64,000 nt of DNA from Chitinophaga oryzae (GTDB lineage: Bacteria > Bacteroidota > Bacteroidia > Chitinophagales > Chitinophagaceae): the NCBI RefSeq assembly GCF_012516375.2, contig NZ_CP051204.2, forward strand, positions 2,604,001 through 2,668,000, given 5' to 3'. Below are positions 36,160-44,750 of the stretch, piece after piece. Below the pieces are notes generated by a model, which saw only the letters and a program-made list of their open reading frames with translations, was not told where the DNA came from and did not search any database. The stretch's first letter is position 1. Every line of letters begins with the position of its first letter. The position numbers and the translations under genes are program-made.

Positions 36160-36909
36160 ATGAAGAGACTTGTTGTTTTGGCTATGTTGTTGCTGGGGGC
36201 AGGTACCCTCTCTGCGCAACAGTCTTTCCTGGATAATCAGAAAATGTTCCCCAAAGTAGGGGAGGCTTACCGGGAAAAAGAAGAATTGCTGAAAAAGGAG
36301 TTTGAGAAAAAAGGACTCACTTATCCCGCCAAATACATTTTTGTCCGTTCTTTCAAGCTGGACAGTGAAATGGAAGTCTGGGTGAAAAACAGTGTGACCG
36401 ATACCTTCCGCCTGTTTAAATCGTACCGGGTATGTACCCTGTCCGGGAAAATGGGACCTAAGAGAAAAGAGGGCGACCGCCAGGTGCCGGAAGGGTTCTA
36501 TTATATCAACGACTTTAACCCGAACAGCAATTATCACCTGTCGCTCGGTATCAACTACCCTAACTTTTCCGACCGCATCCTGAGCGATCCGAAGAAGCCG
36601 GGTGGCGAAATCTATATCCATGGCGACTGTATCACGGTAGGGTGTATACCGCTGACCAACGAATTTATCGATGAAGTGTACATCCTGGCCGTAAATGCCA
36701 AAAATGCAGGGCAGGACTTTATACCTGTACACGTATTCCCCGTAAAATTCGGCAACAACCGGTCTATGGAGTACCTCGGCAACTTCTCCCTGACAGATAA
36801 CTCCTCCAAACAGTTCTGGACGGAGCTGAAAACAGCGTACGACTATTTTGAGCGGCACCACCGTCTGCCCGTAGTAATGGTAGACGACAGAGGCAAATAT
36901 ATTATGTAG
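36160..36909 (+). CDS. L,D-transpeptidase family protein (YafK-like)
   Basis: A 249-residue exported protein; the ATG at 36160 gives a proper signal peptide (MKRLVVLAMLLLGAGTLSAQ), whereas the upstream GTG does not. The YkuD-type catalytic motif is IHGDCITVGCIPLTN near residue 155, with the nucleophilic cysteine in GC. Such enzymes form or cut 3-3 cross-links in peptidoglycan or attach proteins to it. The C-terminal third is specific to the YafK-like group. A very strong terminator follows. Confidence 0.88.
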   Translation: MKRLVVLAMLLLGAGTLSAQQSFLDNQKMFPKVGEAYREKEELLKKEFEKKGLTYPAKYIFVRSFKLDSEMEVWVKNSVTDTFRLFKSYRVCTLSGKMGPKRKEGDRQVPEGFYYINDFNPNSNYHLSLGINYPNFSDRILSDPKKPGGEIYIHGDCITVGCIPLTNEFIDEVYILAVNAKNAGQDFIPVHVFPVKFGNNRSMEYLGNFSLTDNSSKQFWTELKTAYDYFERHHRLPVVMVDDRGKYIM

Positions 36910-36940
36910 GCCGGGAAGCTATCCTGACCATTGATCCATA

Positions 36941-36988
36941 AAACGAAGATCCGGGCATATAATAAATTGCCCGGATCTTCGTTTTTTT
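36941..36988 (+). terminator. Intrinsic terminator after the L,D-transpeptidase gene
   Basis: AAACGAAGATCCGGGCA (36941-36957) pairs perfectly with TGCCCGGATCTTCGTTT (36968-36984) across a 10-nt loop, and the 3' arm runs into seven T residues. Confidence 0.92.
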
Positions 36989-37089
36989 CAACGATCCGCT
37001 ATCTGTCACGCGTATTTCATCATTATTCTATTTGTTTTTTAGATTTTTTTTTTGAAACTTGTCCGAAGGTCAAATCAATATACTATTTT

Positions 37090-37665
37090 ATGCACAGAAG
37101 AGACGCAATCAGGAATGTGGCGATTTTGTTGGGGACTGCCATTTCCGCTTCCACGTTATCAGCATTAGAAAGCTGCACCGGTTCCGCACCGAAAAACTAT
37201 GATTTGCACAAGCCTGAAACGAAAGCGTTACTGGCTGAAATAGCGGAAACCATTATACCCACTACCAGTACTCCTGGTGCCAAAGCCGCCAAGGTCGACG
37301 AATTCATTGTGGTCATGATGAATGACTGCTACAAGAAAAGCGACCAGGACGTATTCCTGGATGGCCTGAAGAAAATCGATGCCGCCAGCCAGAAACAGTT
37401 CAAAAAGAACTTTATGGACATCACCCCTGAGCAGCGCACCGAATTACTGACCCAGATCGACAAGGAGCGGGTGGAGTACAACAAACGGAAAGACAAGAAA
37501 GAAGGCGATCCTACCCATTATTTCCAGTACCTGAAGGAGCTGACCCTGCTGGGTTACTTTACTTCCAAAGAAGGCGCTACACAGGCATTGCGCTATGTGC
37601 CGGTACCCGGTAAATATGAAGGCTGCATCCCCTATAAAAAAGGCGACAAAGCCTGGGCCGTTTAA
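37090..37665 (+). CDS. Gluconate 2-dehydrogenase subunit 3 family protein
   Basis: A 191-residue small subunit. The ATG at 37090 begins MHRRDAIRNVAILLGTAIS, a twin-arginine-type signal, followed by a possible lipobox (LESC). In FAD-dependent gluconate and glucose dehydrogenases this gamma subunit helps export the cofactor-loaded catalytic subunit through Tat. Two GMC oxidoreductases follow 76 nt downstream. The reading frame is open further upstream, but that extension lacks family similarity. Confidence 0.85.
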   Translation: MHRRDAIRNVAILLGTAISASTLSALESCTGSAPKNYDLHKPETKALLAEIAETIIPTTSTPGAKAAKVDEFIVVMMNDCYKKSDQDVFLDGLKKIDAASQKQFKKNFMDITPEQRTELLTQIDKERVEYNKRKDKKEGDPTHYFQYLKELTLLGYFTSKEGATQALRYVPVPGKYEGCIPYKKGDKAWAV

Positions 37666-37741
37666 GCGACGGTTGCAGACAAACGGAATGGCTGGCAGGT
37701 GCCGGCCTGTATCTTTCTTTTCAAACCCATAACGATTTACC

Positions 37742-39439
37742 ATGAACTTAAATATCAAAGCACAGGAGCAGAACACCTACGATGCTATCGTCATCGGCTC
37801 CGGTGTAAGCGGTGGCTGGGCTGCCAAAGAGCTGACAGAAAAAGGACTGAAGGTATTGATGCTGGACCGTGGCAAGAAACTGGAACACGTGAAGGACTAT
37901 GAAACGGCCACTAAAGATCCCTGGGAATTTACCCACCGGGGCCGCATTACCGTAGACCAGCGCGAAACCCATCCCAAACTCAGCCGCGATTACCCTTATA
38001 GCGAACACAACGAAAAATACTGGATCAACGATTCCCAAAGTCCGTACAACGAGGTAAAACGCTTCGACTGGTACCGTCCGGACATCGTAGGCGGTAAATC
38101 CATCATGTGGGGCCGTCAGTCCTATCGCCTGAGCGACATCGACTTTGAAGCCAACCTGAAAGACGGCATCGCTGTCGACTGGCCGATCCGTTATAAAGAG
38201 ATTGCCCCCTGGTACGACTATGTAGAGAAATTCGCTGGTATCAGCGGTACGAAAGAAGGGCTGCCCCAGCTGCCCGACGGCCAGTTCATGCCCGCCATGG
38301 AAATGAACTGCGTGGAAAAAGACGTGAAAGCGGCCGTTGAAAGCAAATACAAAGGCCGTATCATCACTATGGGCCGTGTGGCCAACATCACCAAGCCGCT
38401 GCCCGGCCGCGAAAGCTGCCAGTTCCGTAACCTGTGCAGCCGCGGATGTCCGTTCGGCGCTTACTTCAGCACCCAGTCGTCAACTTTGCCGGCTGCCATG
38501 GCTACCGGTAACCTGACGCTTCGTCCTGATTCGATCGTCAACTCCGTGATCTACGACGAAAAACAAGGCAAAGCCACCGGCGTAAGAGTGATCGACAAAC
38601 ACACCAAAGAAATGGTGGAATACTACGCGAAGATCATCTTCATCAACGGTTCTACCCTCGGTTCCACCTTTGTGATGCTCAACTCCACCTCTTCCCGCTT
38701 CCCGAACGGACTCGGCAACGACAGTGGCGTACTGGGCAAATACCTGATGGACCATCACTTCCGTACAGGCGCCTCCGGTACCGCGGAAGGCTACGAAGAC
38801 AAATACTTCTTCGGCCGCCGCGCCAACGGTATCTATGTGCCCCGCTACCGCAACATCGGTAACGACAAACGCGACTATCTCCGCGGTTTCGGTTACCAGG
38901 GCGGCGCCGGCCGTGGCGGATGGAGCCGTGGCATCGCCGAAATGGGCGTGGGTAAAGACTTCAAGGAAATGCTCACCGAACCGGGCCAATGGAGCATGGG
39001 ACTCGGAGGCTTCGGCGAATGTCTGCCATACGAAGACAACGTAGTGACCCTCGATACCTCCGTGAAAGACGCATGGGGACAACCAGTCTTGAAATTCGAT
39101 GCCGAATTCAAGGAAAACGAAAAGAAAATGCGCGTGGACATGATGAACGACGCTGCCGAAATGCTGGAAGCGGCCGGTCTCAAAAACGTGAAAACATACG
39201 ATAACGGCTCTTATCCGGGTATGGCTATCCATGAAATGGGCACCGCCCGTATGGGTCACGATCCGAAAACTTCCGTGCTCAATGGCTTCAACCAGATGCA
39301 CGCAGTGAAAAACGTGTTCGTAACAGACGGCTCCTGCATGACCTCTGCGGCCTGCGTAAACCCGTCCCTCACTTACATGGCGCTCACCGCCCGTGCTGCT
39401 GACTATGCCGTAAAAGAACTGAAGAAAGGCAACATCTAG
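37742..39439 (+). CDS. GMC oxidoreductase, gluconate/glucose dehydrogenase-like catalytic subunit (copy 1)
   Basis: A 565-residue FAD enzyme. The dinucleotide-binding motif is VIGSGVSGGWAAKEL at residues 17-31. The C terminus has the GMC signature region GTARMGHDP, then DGSCMTSAACVNPSLTYM. Cysteines at 226, 232 and 236 (CQFRNLCSRGC) have the C-x5-C-x3-C spacing of the [3Fe-4S] ligands in bacterial FAD-glucose dehydrogenase. It would oxidise a sugar or sugar acid, probably in the periplasm with the subunit 3 partner. The actual substrate and electron acceptor are unknown; no cytochrome subunit gene lies beside it. Confidence 0.85.
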   Translation: MNLNIKAQEQNTYDAIVIGSGVSGGWAAKELTEKGLKVLMLDRGKKLEHVKDYETATKDPWEFTHRGRITVDQRETHPKLSRDYPYSEHNEKYWINDSQSPYNEVKRFDWYRPDIVGGKSIMWGRQSYRLSDIDFEANLKDGIAVDWPIRYKEIAPWYDYVEKFAGISGTKEGLPQLPDGQFMPAMEMNCVEKDVKAAVESKYKGRIITMGRVANITKPLPGRESCQFRNLCSRGCPFGAYFSTQSSTLPAAMATGNLTLRPDSIVNSVIYDEKQGKATGVRVIDKHTKEMVEYYAKIIFINGSTLGSTFVMLNSTSSRFPNGLGNDSGVLGKYLMDHHFRTGASGTAEGYEDKYFFGRRANGIYVPRYRNIGNDKRDYLRGFGYQGGAGRGGWSRGIAEMGVGKDFKEMLTEPGQWSMGLGGFGECLPYEDNVVTLDTSVKDAWGQPVLKFDAEFKENEKKMRVDMMNDAAEMLEAAGLKNVKTYDNGSYPGMAIHEMGTARMGHDPKTSVLNGFNQMHAVKNVFVTDGSCMTSAACVNPSLTYMALTARAADYAVKELKKGNI

Positions 39440-39499
39440 GAACCATTTAGTTATTTAGATATTTGGTTATTTTTTGATTTAGTAAAATTTAGGGAAAAT

Positions 39500-39538
39500 T
39501 GAAATGCAGCGGTGTCACTCGCTGCATTTCAGTTTTTA
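39500..39538 (+). terminator. Terminator between the two GMC genes
   Basis: TGAAATGCAGCG (39500-39511) pairs with CGCTGCATTTCA (39520-39531) over an 8-nt loop, followed by GTTTTT. It is preceded by low-complexity TTTAGTTATTTAGAT and GATTTAG words. The core TCACTCGCTGCATTTCA is shared with the family B repeat near 13888. It may reduce transcription into copy 2. Confidence 0.75.
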
Positions 39539-39563
39539 ATTCCGTACTACACCCAACATTATC

Positions 39564-41261
39564 ATGAATCTCAATATTAAAGCGACAAAGGAAAATACCT
39601 ACGATGCCATCGTGGTAGGCTCCGGCATCAGCGGTGGCTGGGCCGCCAAAGAGCTCACTGAGAAAGGCCTAAAGACGCTGGTGCTGGAAAGAGGCCGCAA
39701 CGTGGAGCATATCAAGGATTACACCACCGCTACCATGGACCCCTGGGAATTTAAACACCACCTGCAGACCAGCAACGAGATGCGGGAAAACCACCCGATC
39801 CAAAGCCGGTGTTATGCATTTGACGAAGCTACCCAGCAATTCTGGGTGAACGATAAAGAAAATCCGTACAACGAGGTAAAGCCGTTCAACTGGCTGCGCG
39901 GTTACCACGTAGGAGGCCGCTCCATCATGTGGGGCCGCCAGGTATACCGCTGGAGCGATCTTGATTTTGAAGCCAATGCCAAAGACGGTCACGGCGTCGA
40001 CTGGCCGATCCGCTACAAAGACATCGCTCCCTGGTACAGCTACGTAGAGAAATACATCGGCGTAAGCGGACAGGCGGAAGGCCTGCCGCAACTGCCCGAC
40101 GGCGTTTTCCTGCCTCCCATGGAGATGAACTGCCTGGAAAAACACGTAGCCGCCCGTATCAAAGAGAAATATAACGACCGCATCATGACCATCGGTCGTG
40201 CCGCCCACCTCACCAAAGGGCTGAATAACCGCGGCCCCTGCCAGTACCGCAGCATGTGCGCCCGCGGATGCCCTTTTACCGGCTACTTCAGCAGCAACGG
40301 CGTTACCCTGCCGGCTGCCGCCGCTACCGGCAACCTTACCCTGCGCCCGGACTCCATCGTACTGGAAGTGCTGTACGATAAGGACAAAAGCAAAGCGACC
40401 GGTGTAAGGGTCATGGACGCCCATACATTGCAAACAGTGGAATACTACGCTAATATCATCTTCCTGAACGCTTCTACGCTGGGTACCACCTGGGTCATGC
40501 TCAACTCCGTCTCCGACCGCTTCCCGAACGGTTTCGGCAACGACAGCGGACAACTGGGCCACAACCTGATGGACCACCACTTCGGTGTAGGCGCCGGTGG
40601 TGAATTCGACGGCTTCGAAGACCAATACCATGGCGCCGGCCGCAGACCCAACGGTATTTATATCCCCCGCTTCCGTAACGTAAACGAGCAAACGAAGCAG
40701 AAAGACTATGTCCGCGGTTTCGGTTACCAGGGCGGCGCCGGCAGAGGCAGAGGCGAAAGCTTCGAGGGCATCGGCGTGGCACTGAAGGAAGCACAGACAG
40801 GCCTCGGCAAATGGAGTATGGGCATCGGTTCCTGGGGCGAACACCTGCCTTATTTCGAAAACAAAGTATCGCTCAATAAAGAGAAAAAAGATAAATACGG
40901 TCTGGCTACCCTCGATATCGACTGCGAATTCAAAGAGAACGAAAAAGCTATGCGTAAAGACATGCAGGAGAGCGCCAAAGAAATGCTGGAAGCAGCCGGA
41001 CTGAAAAATGTTCACGGCTACGACTCGGCACCGCCCCCGGGCCACTGTATCCACGAAATGGGCACCGCCAGGATGGGGAAAGACCCTAAAACGTCCGTGC
41101 TCAATGGTTTTAACCAGGTACATGCCGCCAAAAATGTGTTCATCTCCGATGGCGCCTGTATGGCATCCTCTTCCTGTGTAAACCCGTCCATCACCTACAT
41201 GGCGCTGACAGCAAGAGCCTGCGACCATGCGGTGAGTGAACTGAAGAAAGGAAATATTTAA
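39564..41261 (+). CDS. GMC oxidoreductase, gluconate/glucose dehydrogenase-like catalytic subunit (copy 2)
   Basis: A 565-residue paralogue of the preceding gene, of exactly the same length, with FAD motif VVGSGISGGWAAKEL and the same cysteine triad at 226, 232 and 236 (CQYRSMCARGC). Both end in ELKKGNI. Differences are concentrated around residues 65-110 and 230-250, which suggests a different substrate rather than a simple copy. It is separated from copy 1 by 124 nt containing a terminator-like hairpin and is followed by a family A palindrome. Confidence 0.85.
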   Translation: MNLNIKATKENTYDAIVVGSGISGGWAAKELTEKGLKTLVLERGRNVEHIKDYTTATMDPWEFKHHLQTSNEMRENHPIQSRCYAFDEATQQFWVNDKENPYNEVKPFNWLRGYHVGGRSIMWGRQVYRWSDLDFEANAKDGHGVDWPIRYKDIAPWYSYVEKYIGVSGQAEGLPQLPDGVFLPPMEMNCLEKHVAARIKEKYNDRIMTIGRAAHLTKGLNNRGPCQYRSMCARGCPFTGYFSSNGVTLPAAAATGNLTLRPDSIVLEVLYDKDKSKATGVRVMDAHTLQTVEYYANIIFLNASTLGTTWVMLNSVSDRFPNGFGNDSGQLGHNLMDHHFGVGAGGEFDGFEDQYHGAGRRPNGIYIPRFRNVNEQTKQKDYVRGFGYQGGAGRGRGESFEGIGVALKEAQTGLGKWSMGIGSWGEHLPYFENKVSLNKEKKDKYGLATLDIDCEFKENEKAMRKDMQESAKEMLEAAGLKNVHGYDSAPPPGHCIHEMGTARMGKDPKTSVLNGFNQVHAAKNVFISDGACMASSSCVNPSITYMALTARACDHAVSELKKGNI

Positions 41262-41264
41262 TAG

Positions 41265-41359
41265 AATTACGAATTACGAATTACGAATTACGAATTACGA
41301 GGTTACTAGTATGCCAGGCAGCGAATTAACTCCCAATTCGTAATTCGTAATTCGTAATT
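41265..41359. repeat. Heptad-armed intergenic palindrome, family A copy 3
   Basis: The left arm has five tandem AATTACG units (41265-41299); the right arm has a little over three complementary units (41335-41359). The 25 nt nearest each end are perfectly complementary. The centre contains GGTTACTAGTATGCCAGGCAG, related to the centres of copies 1 and 2. It lies between two plus-strand genes. Confidence 0.8.
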
Positions 41360-41373
41360 GATATAAGTGAACC

Positions 41374-43182
41374 ATGAAAAAAACAATACTTGCACTCGCT
41401 TTGTCCTGTTGCATAGGACAGGCCGTTTCAGCACAACAAAAACACACTTTTGCGCTCAGCAAATCGGAATTCCTCCTCGATGGTAAACCCTATCAGATGA
41501 TCAGCGGGGAGATGCATCCGGCACGTATCCCGCAGGAATACTGGCGTCATCGCATTAAAATGACCAAAGCGATGGGCTGTAATACTATTGCCGCCTATGT
41601 GTTCTGGAACTACCATGAGCCGGTAAAAGGGCAGTTCGATTTCAGTAGCGGCAATCACAACATTGCTGAATTTATCCGTATCGCGCAGCAGGAAGGGATG
41701 TGGGTGATCCTGCGCCCCGGTCCGTACGTATGTGCGGAGTGGGAATTCGGCGGGCTGCCGCCGTATCTGCTGCAGACGCCCGATATCAAAGTACGGTGCA
41801 TGGACCCGCGCTATATGGAAGCGGTGGACCGGTATGTGACGCGCCTTGCCGCCGAAGTGAAGCCGTTGCTCGTAACACAGGGCGGCCCGGTGGTGATGAT
41901 GCAGATTGAGAACGAATACGGCAGCTATGGTAACGACAAAAACTACCTGAACGCACTTAAAGATCTGTGGGTAAAGAATGGCATCGATATCCCCTTTTAT
42001 ACGGCTGACGGTCCTACCGCTTACATGCTGGAAGCCGGCACCGTAGACGGCGCCGCTATAGGCCTGGACTCCGGCGGCTCGGAAGCTGACTTTGCGGCGG
42101 CCAGGAAACAAAATCCGGACGTACCGGCCTTCAGCAGCGAATCTTATCCCGGCTGGCTGACGCACTGGGGCGAAGGCTGGCAGCGCCCGGGGACGGAAGG
42201 TATTGTGAAAGAGGTGAAGTTCCTGATGGACACCAAACGGTCCTTTAACCTCTACGTGATCCATGGGGGGACCAATTTCGGTTACACCGCCGGCGCCAAT
42301 TCCGGTGGCAAAGGATATGAACCGGACGTGACCAGTTACGATTATGATGCGCCCATCAACGAGCAGGGGAGGGCCACCCCCAAATACGAAGCATTGCGCC
42401 AGCTGCTGGCGTCTTATCTCCCGAAGGGAAAAAAATTACCTCCTGTGCCGGCCCCCATTCCGGCGATCAGTTTCCCGGAAGTGACTTTAACGCCCTTTAC
42501 CAGCGTGTGGGACCATCTTCCGCAGGCGGTACATGACGTACAGCCCCGTCCTTTCGAGGCTTATGGCCAGGACTATGGCTTTATGCTGTATAAAACCACC
42601 CTCATCGGCCATAAAAGCGGAAAACTCTTGATCAGGGACCTGCATGACTATGCCACGGTGTTCCTCAACGGTCAGTACGTTGGTAAAATAGACCGCAGGC
42701 TGGGGGAGAAGTCCATTGATCTGCCCAAAACCAGCGTGGCCAATCCGGTACTGGAAGTGCTGGTGGAAGGCATGGGCCGTATCAATTTTGCCGACGGTAT
42801 TATTGACCGGAAAGGCATTACAGAAAGGGTGACGCTCAACGGTATGACGCTGATGAACTGGGACGTGTACGGGCTGCCGCTGACCGAAAAGGACATAGCC
42901 GGGCTTACCGCCTCGTCCGGCAATACCGGCAAAGCCGGACAGTTTTTTAAAGGCACCTTCTCCCTGGACCAAACCGGCGACACGTACATTGACGTATCCG
43001 CCTGGAAAAAAGGGCTCGTATGGGTGAACGGGCATAACCTGGGCCGTTATTGGGAAATAGGCCCTCAGCACCGCCTCTATTGCCCGGCTTCCTGGCTGAA
43101 GAAAGGGAATAATGAGATTGTGGTGATGGACCTGCACCAGGATAAACCAGCAATAGTAAAAGGGCTGGAAACACTATATTAA
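41374..43182 (+). CDS. Beta-galactosidase (GH35), secreted
   Basis: A 602-residue glycosidase with a signal peptide (about 1-20, ending VSAQ). Family 35 features are visible: the acid/base glutamate in MQIENEYGSYG, the likely nucleophile in FSSESYPGWLTHWGEGW, plus GEMHPARIPQEYWRHR and IHGGTNFGYTAGA. C-terminal beta-sandwich domains follow (GLVWVNGHNLGRYWEIGPQ). It would remove terminal beta-galactose from polysaccharides or glycans in the periplasm or outside. It stands alone, not in a polysaccharide-utilisation locus with susCD genes. Confidence 0.93.
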   Translation: MKKTILALALSCCIGQAVSAQQKHTFALSKSEFLLDGKPYQMISGEMHPARIPQEYWRHRIKMTKAMGCNTIAAYVFWNYHEPVKGQFDFSSGNHNIAEFIRIAQQEGMWVILRPGPYVCAEWEFGGLPPYLLQTPDIKVRCMDPRYMEAVDRYVTRLAAEVKPLLVTQGGPVVMMQIENEYGSYGNDKNYLNALKDLWVKNGIDIPFYTADGPTAYMLEAGTVDGAAIGLDSGGSEADFAAARKQNPDVPAFSSESYPGWLTHWGEGWQRPGTEGIVKEVKFLMDTKRSFNLYVIHGGTNFGYTAGANSGGKGYEPDVTSYDYDAPINEQGRATPKYEALRQLLASYLPKGKKLPPVPAPIPAISFPEVTLTPFTSVWDHLPQAVHDVQPRPFEAYGQDYGFMLYKTTLIGHKSGKLLIRDLHDYATVFLNGQYVGKIDRRLGEKSIDLPKTSVANPVLEVLVEGMGRINFADGIIDRKGITERVTLNGMTLMNWDVYGLPLTEKDIAGLTASSGNTGKAGQFFKGTFSLDQTGDTYIDVSAWKKGLVWVNGHNLGRYWEIGPQHRLYCPASWLKKGNNEIVVMDLHQDKPAIVKGLETLY

Positions 43183-43480
43183 CAATATACCGAATGGTTG
43201 TAGCAAGGCCCGGGCTATTTTATGGTCCGGGCCTTGCCATGAAACATTCACGCCTCCATTCCTCTGAAAAAACAAACATACCTCCATTTCCCTTTTCCCC
43301 AAAAACAGCCTGAATAACATCGTTGCCCCGGGCGTGAGCCCGGGGAACCCTGGAATGCTGGAAAGAACCCTTTGGACCCTTTGCCCCCCGGAAAGCGCTA
43401 CCCCCTTTGCCCCCGAGAGCGCAGGCATATTTCATCCTTTCGGCTGCAATCCGGTACTACGGCCCTGTGAGAATTCTCCC
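43183..43480. other. Intergenic region with hairpins after the beta-galactosidase gene
   Basis: A perfect 11-bp stem, GCAAGGCCCGG (43203-43213) with CCGGGCCTTGC (43227-43237), lies 20 nt after the stop; it lacks a T run. A REP-like hairpin CCCCGGGC-gtga-GCCCGGGG occupies 43326-43345. Three CCCTTTG words follow at 43368, 43377 and 43403. ORFs on both strands here have no protein-like features. Confidence 0.55.
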
Positions 43481-43511
43481 TTGATTTTACCGGTTAAATT
43501 GCTTAACTTAG
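43481..43511 (+). promoter_or_regulatory. Promoter of the CBS-domain gene
   Basis: TTG (43481-43483), then 20 nt, then TAACTTAG (43504-43511), one mismatch from TAnnTTTG. The start codon lies about 48 nt downstream. Confidence 0.45.
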
Positions 43512-43558
43512 GTAAAGTTGGTTTTTCACATTTTCTAACTTTCTAAATTAGGCTTGCC

Positions 43559-44002
43559 ATGGGAAAAGTACGCAATATCCTGCAGGGCAAGGGTCATGCA
43601 GTTTACTCCATCCGACCAGACAACACTGTTTTTGAAGCCCTGCAGATGCTGGTTGACCGTAACGTAGGCGCACTCACCGTAGTAGATGAAGATGACAGGT
43701 TCCTGGGGATTTTTTCTGAAAGGGATTATGCCCGCAGGGTGATTTTAAAAGGTCGCGCTTCCAAGGAAACACTGATCCGTGAAATCATGACGGAACGCCC
43801 GATCACTGTTACAGAAGAAGATTCCATCGAAGACTGTATGGTGAAGATGACAGACAAACGTATCCGTCACCTGCCTGTTACCGATGCGCAGGGAAGACTG
43901 ATCGGCCTTATTTCTATTGGAGACGTGGTGAAATTTATTATAGACGATCAGCGCCATATCATCACCAGTCTTGAATGTTATATTACCGGCACACATACAT
44001 GA
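43559..44002 (+). CDS. Tandem CBS-domain protein
   Basis: A 147-residue protein made only of two CBS domains, about residues 8-62 (IRPDNTVFEALQMLVDRN, GIFSERDYARRV) and 75-130 (ITVTEEDSIEDCMVKMTDKR, GLISIGDVVKFII). Such stand-alone pairs bind adenine nucleotides and regulate partner proteins. It has its own promoter and lies 225 nt before the nuo operon, with no clear functional tie. Confidence 0.88.
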   Translation: MGKVRNILQGKGHAVYSIRPDNTVFEALQMLVDRNVGALTVVDEDDRFLGIFSERDYARRVILKGRASKETLIREIMTERPITVTEEDSIEDCMVKMTDKRIRHLPVTDAQGRLIGLISIGDVVKFIIDDQRHIITSLECYITGTHT

Positions 44003-44227
44003 TCAGGCAAAATCATTTTTGTTTTATTGCCGGATTGTTTGTAATTTCAGATAAACATATAGCCTATACCGTTATGAGGTTTCTGACGTTATGATAACTA
44101 ACTATGAAACAATATTTTCTTCCTGCCCCAAAACGGTTTTGATTAAAGACACAATTCTTCAGAAGCAGACTCAAAAGATTGGTAATAAACGGAACTTTAA
44201 AGTCAATCGCTCGGGAGGGCGAACACC
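44003..44227 (+). other. Region upstream of the nuo operon
   Basis: It probably contains the nuo promoter, but no box fits well. A 13-nt palindrome CAAAACGGTTTTG near 44131 could be an operator. Just before nuoA is GGGAGG (44213-44218), a strong Shine-Dalgarno sequence, unusual in this phylum. A 60-codon ORF overlapping nuoA is not considered real. Confidence 0.4.
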
Positions 44228-44704
44228 TTGCAAAGCGCTGTTAATGATACCATCCCTGTTTGGCCATTTGTAGCATATGGCGGCATAGTATTGATACTGG
44301 TAAGTCTCATACTGGCATTGTCGTATGTGCTTGGACAACGTCATAAAGACCGTGCTACCGGTGAAGCATATGAATCCGGTATCGTTTCCACGGGCTCCGC
44401 ACGACTTCGCTTCCCCTCTCAATTCTACCTGATAGCCATGCTGTTTGTCATTTTTGACATTGAAACAGTATTGATCATTTCCTGGGCCATCGCCTACCAG
44501 GAAGTGGGATGGGTAGGCTTCGCAGGCGTATCTGTATTTATGCTCATCCTACTGGCCGTGTTGATATACGAGTGGCGGAATGGTGCGCTGGACTTCGGTC
44601 CGGATGGCCGGAAAATTTTACGCGCATACAAGAAACGCAAAAAGGAAAGCCAGGCACACAACGATGCTTTTACGCCGCTCCAACAGCAACAGGCCATGAC
44701 CTAA
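44228..44704 (+). CDS. nuoA: NADH-quinone oxidoreductase subunit A
   Basis: A 158-residue membrane subunit of complex I with three helices. The conserved loop YESGIVSTGSARLRFPSQFY and the second helix MLFVIFDIE are visible. The start is a TTG at 44228, supported by GGGAGG nine nt upstream and by an in-frame TAA at 44198. The sequence around SGIxSxGSARLR and GWVGF resembles Escherichia coli NuoA more than I would expect for a Bacteroidota homologue. First gene of a 13-gene operon. Confidence 0.93.
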   Translation: MQSAVNDTIPVWPFVAYGGIVLILVSLILALSYVLGQRHKDRATGEAYESGIVSTGSARLRFPSQFYLIAMLFVIFDIETVLIISWAIAYQEVGWVGFAGVSVFMLILLAVLIYEWRNGALDFGPDGRKILRAYKKRKKESQAHNDAFTPLQQQQAMT

Positions 44705-44750
44705 CACCGTATGCTCCGTGCTCATTGTTCAACAGTAACACCTGCATGAT

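Noticed and set aside
39669..41228. 519-codon minus-strand ORF opposite GMC copy 2
   Set aside because: It is a shadow of a clearly coding gene in a GC-rich frame and has no recognisable motifs.
41265..41359. CRISPR-like short tandem units
   Set aside because: The 7-nt units have no spacers, form inverted arms and lack cas genes nearby.
43174..43435. Two minus-strand ORFs of 70-85 codons after the beta-galactosidase gene
   Set aside because: Open frames caused by GC-rich hairpin sequence; no domain and no start context.
44091..44273. 60-codon ORF before nuoA
   Set aside because: Overlaps the nuoA start in another frame and has no Shine-Dalgarno site comparable to nuoA.
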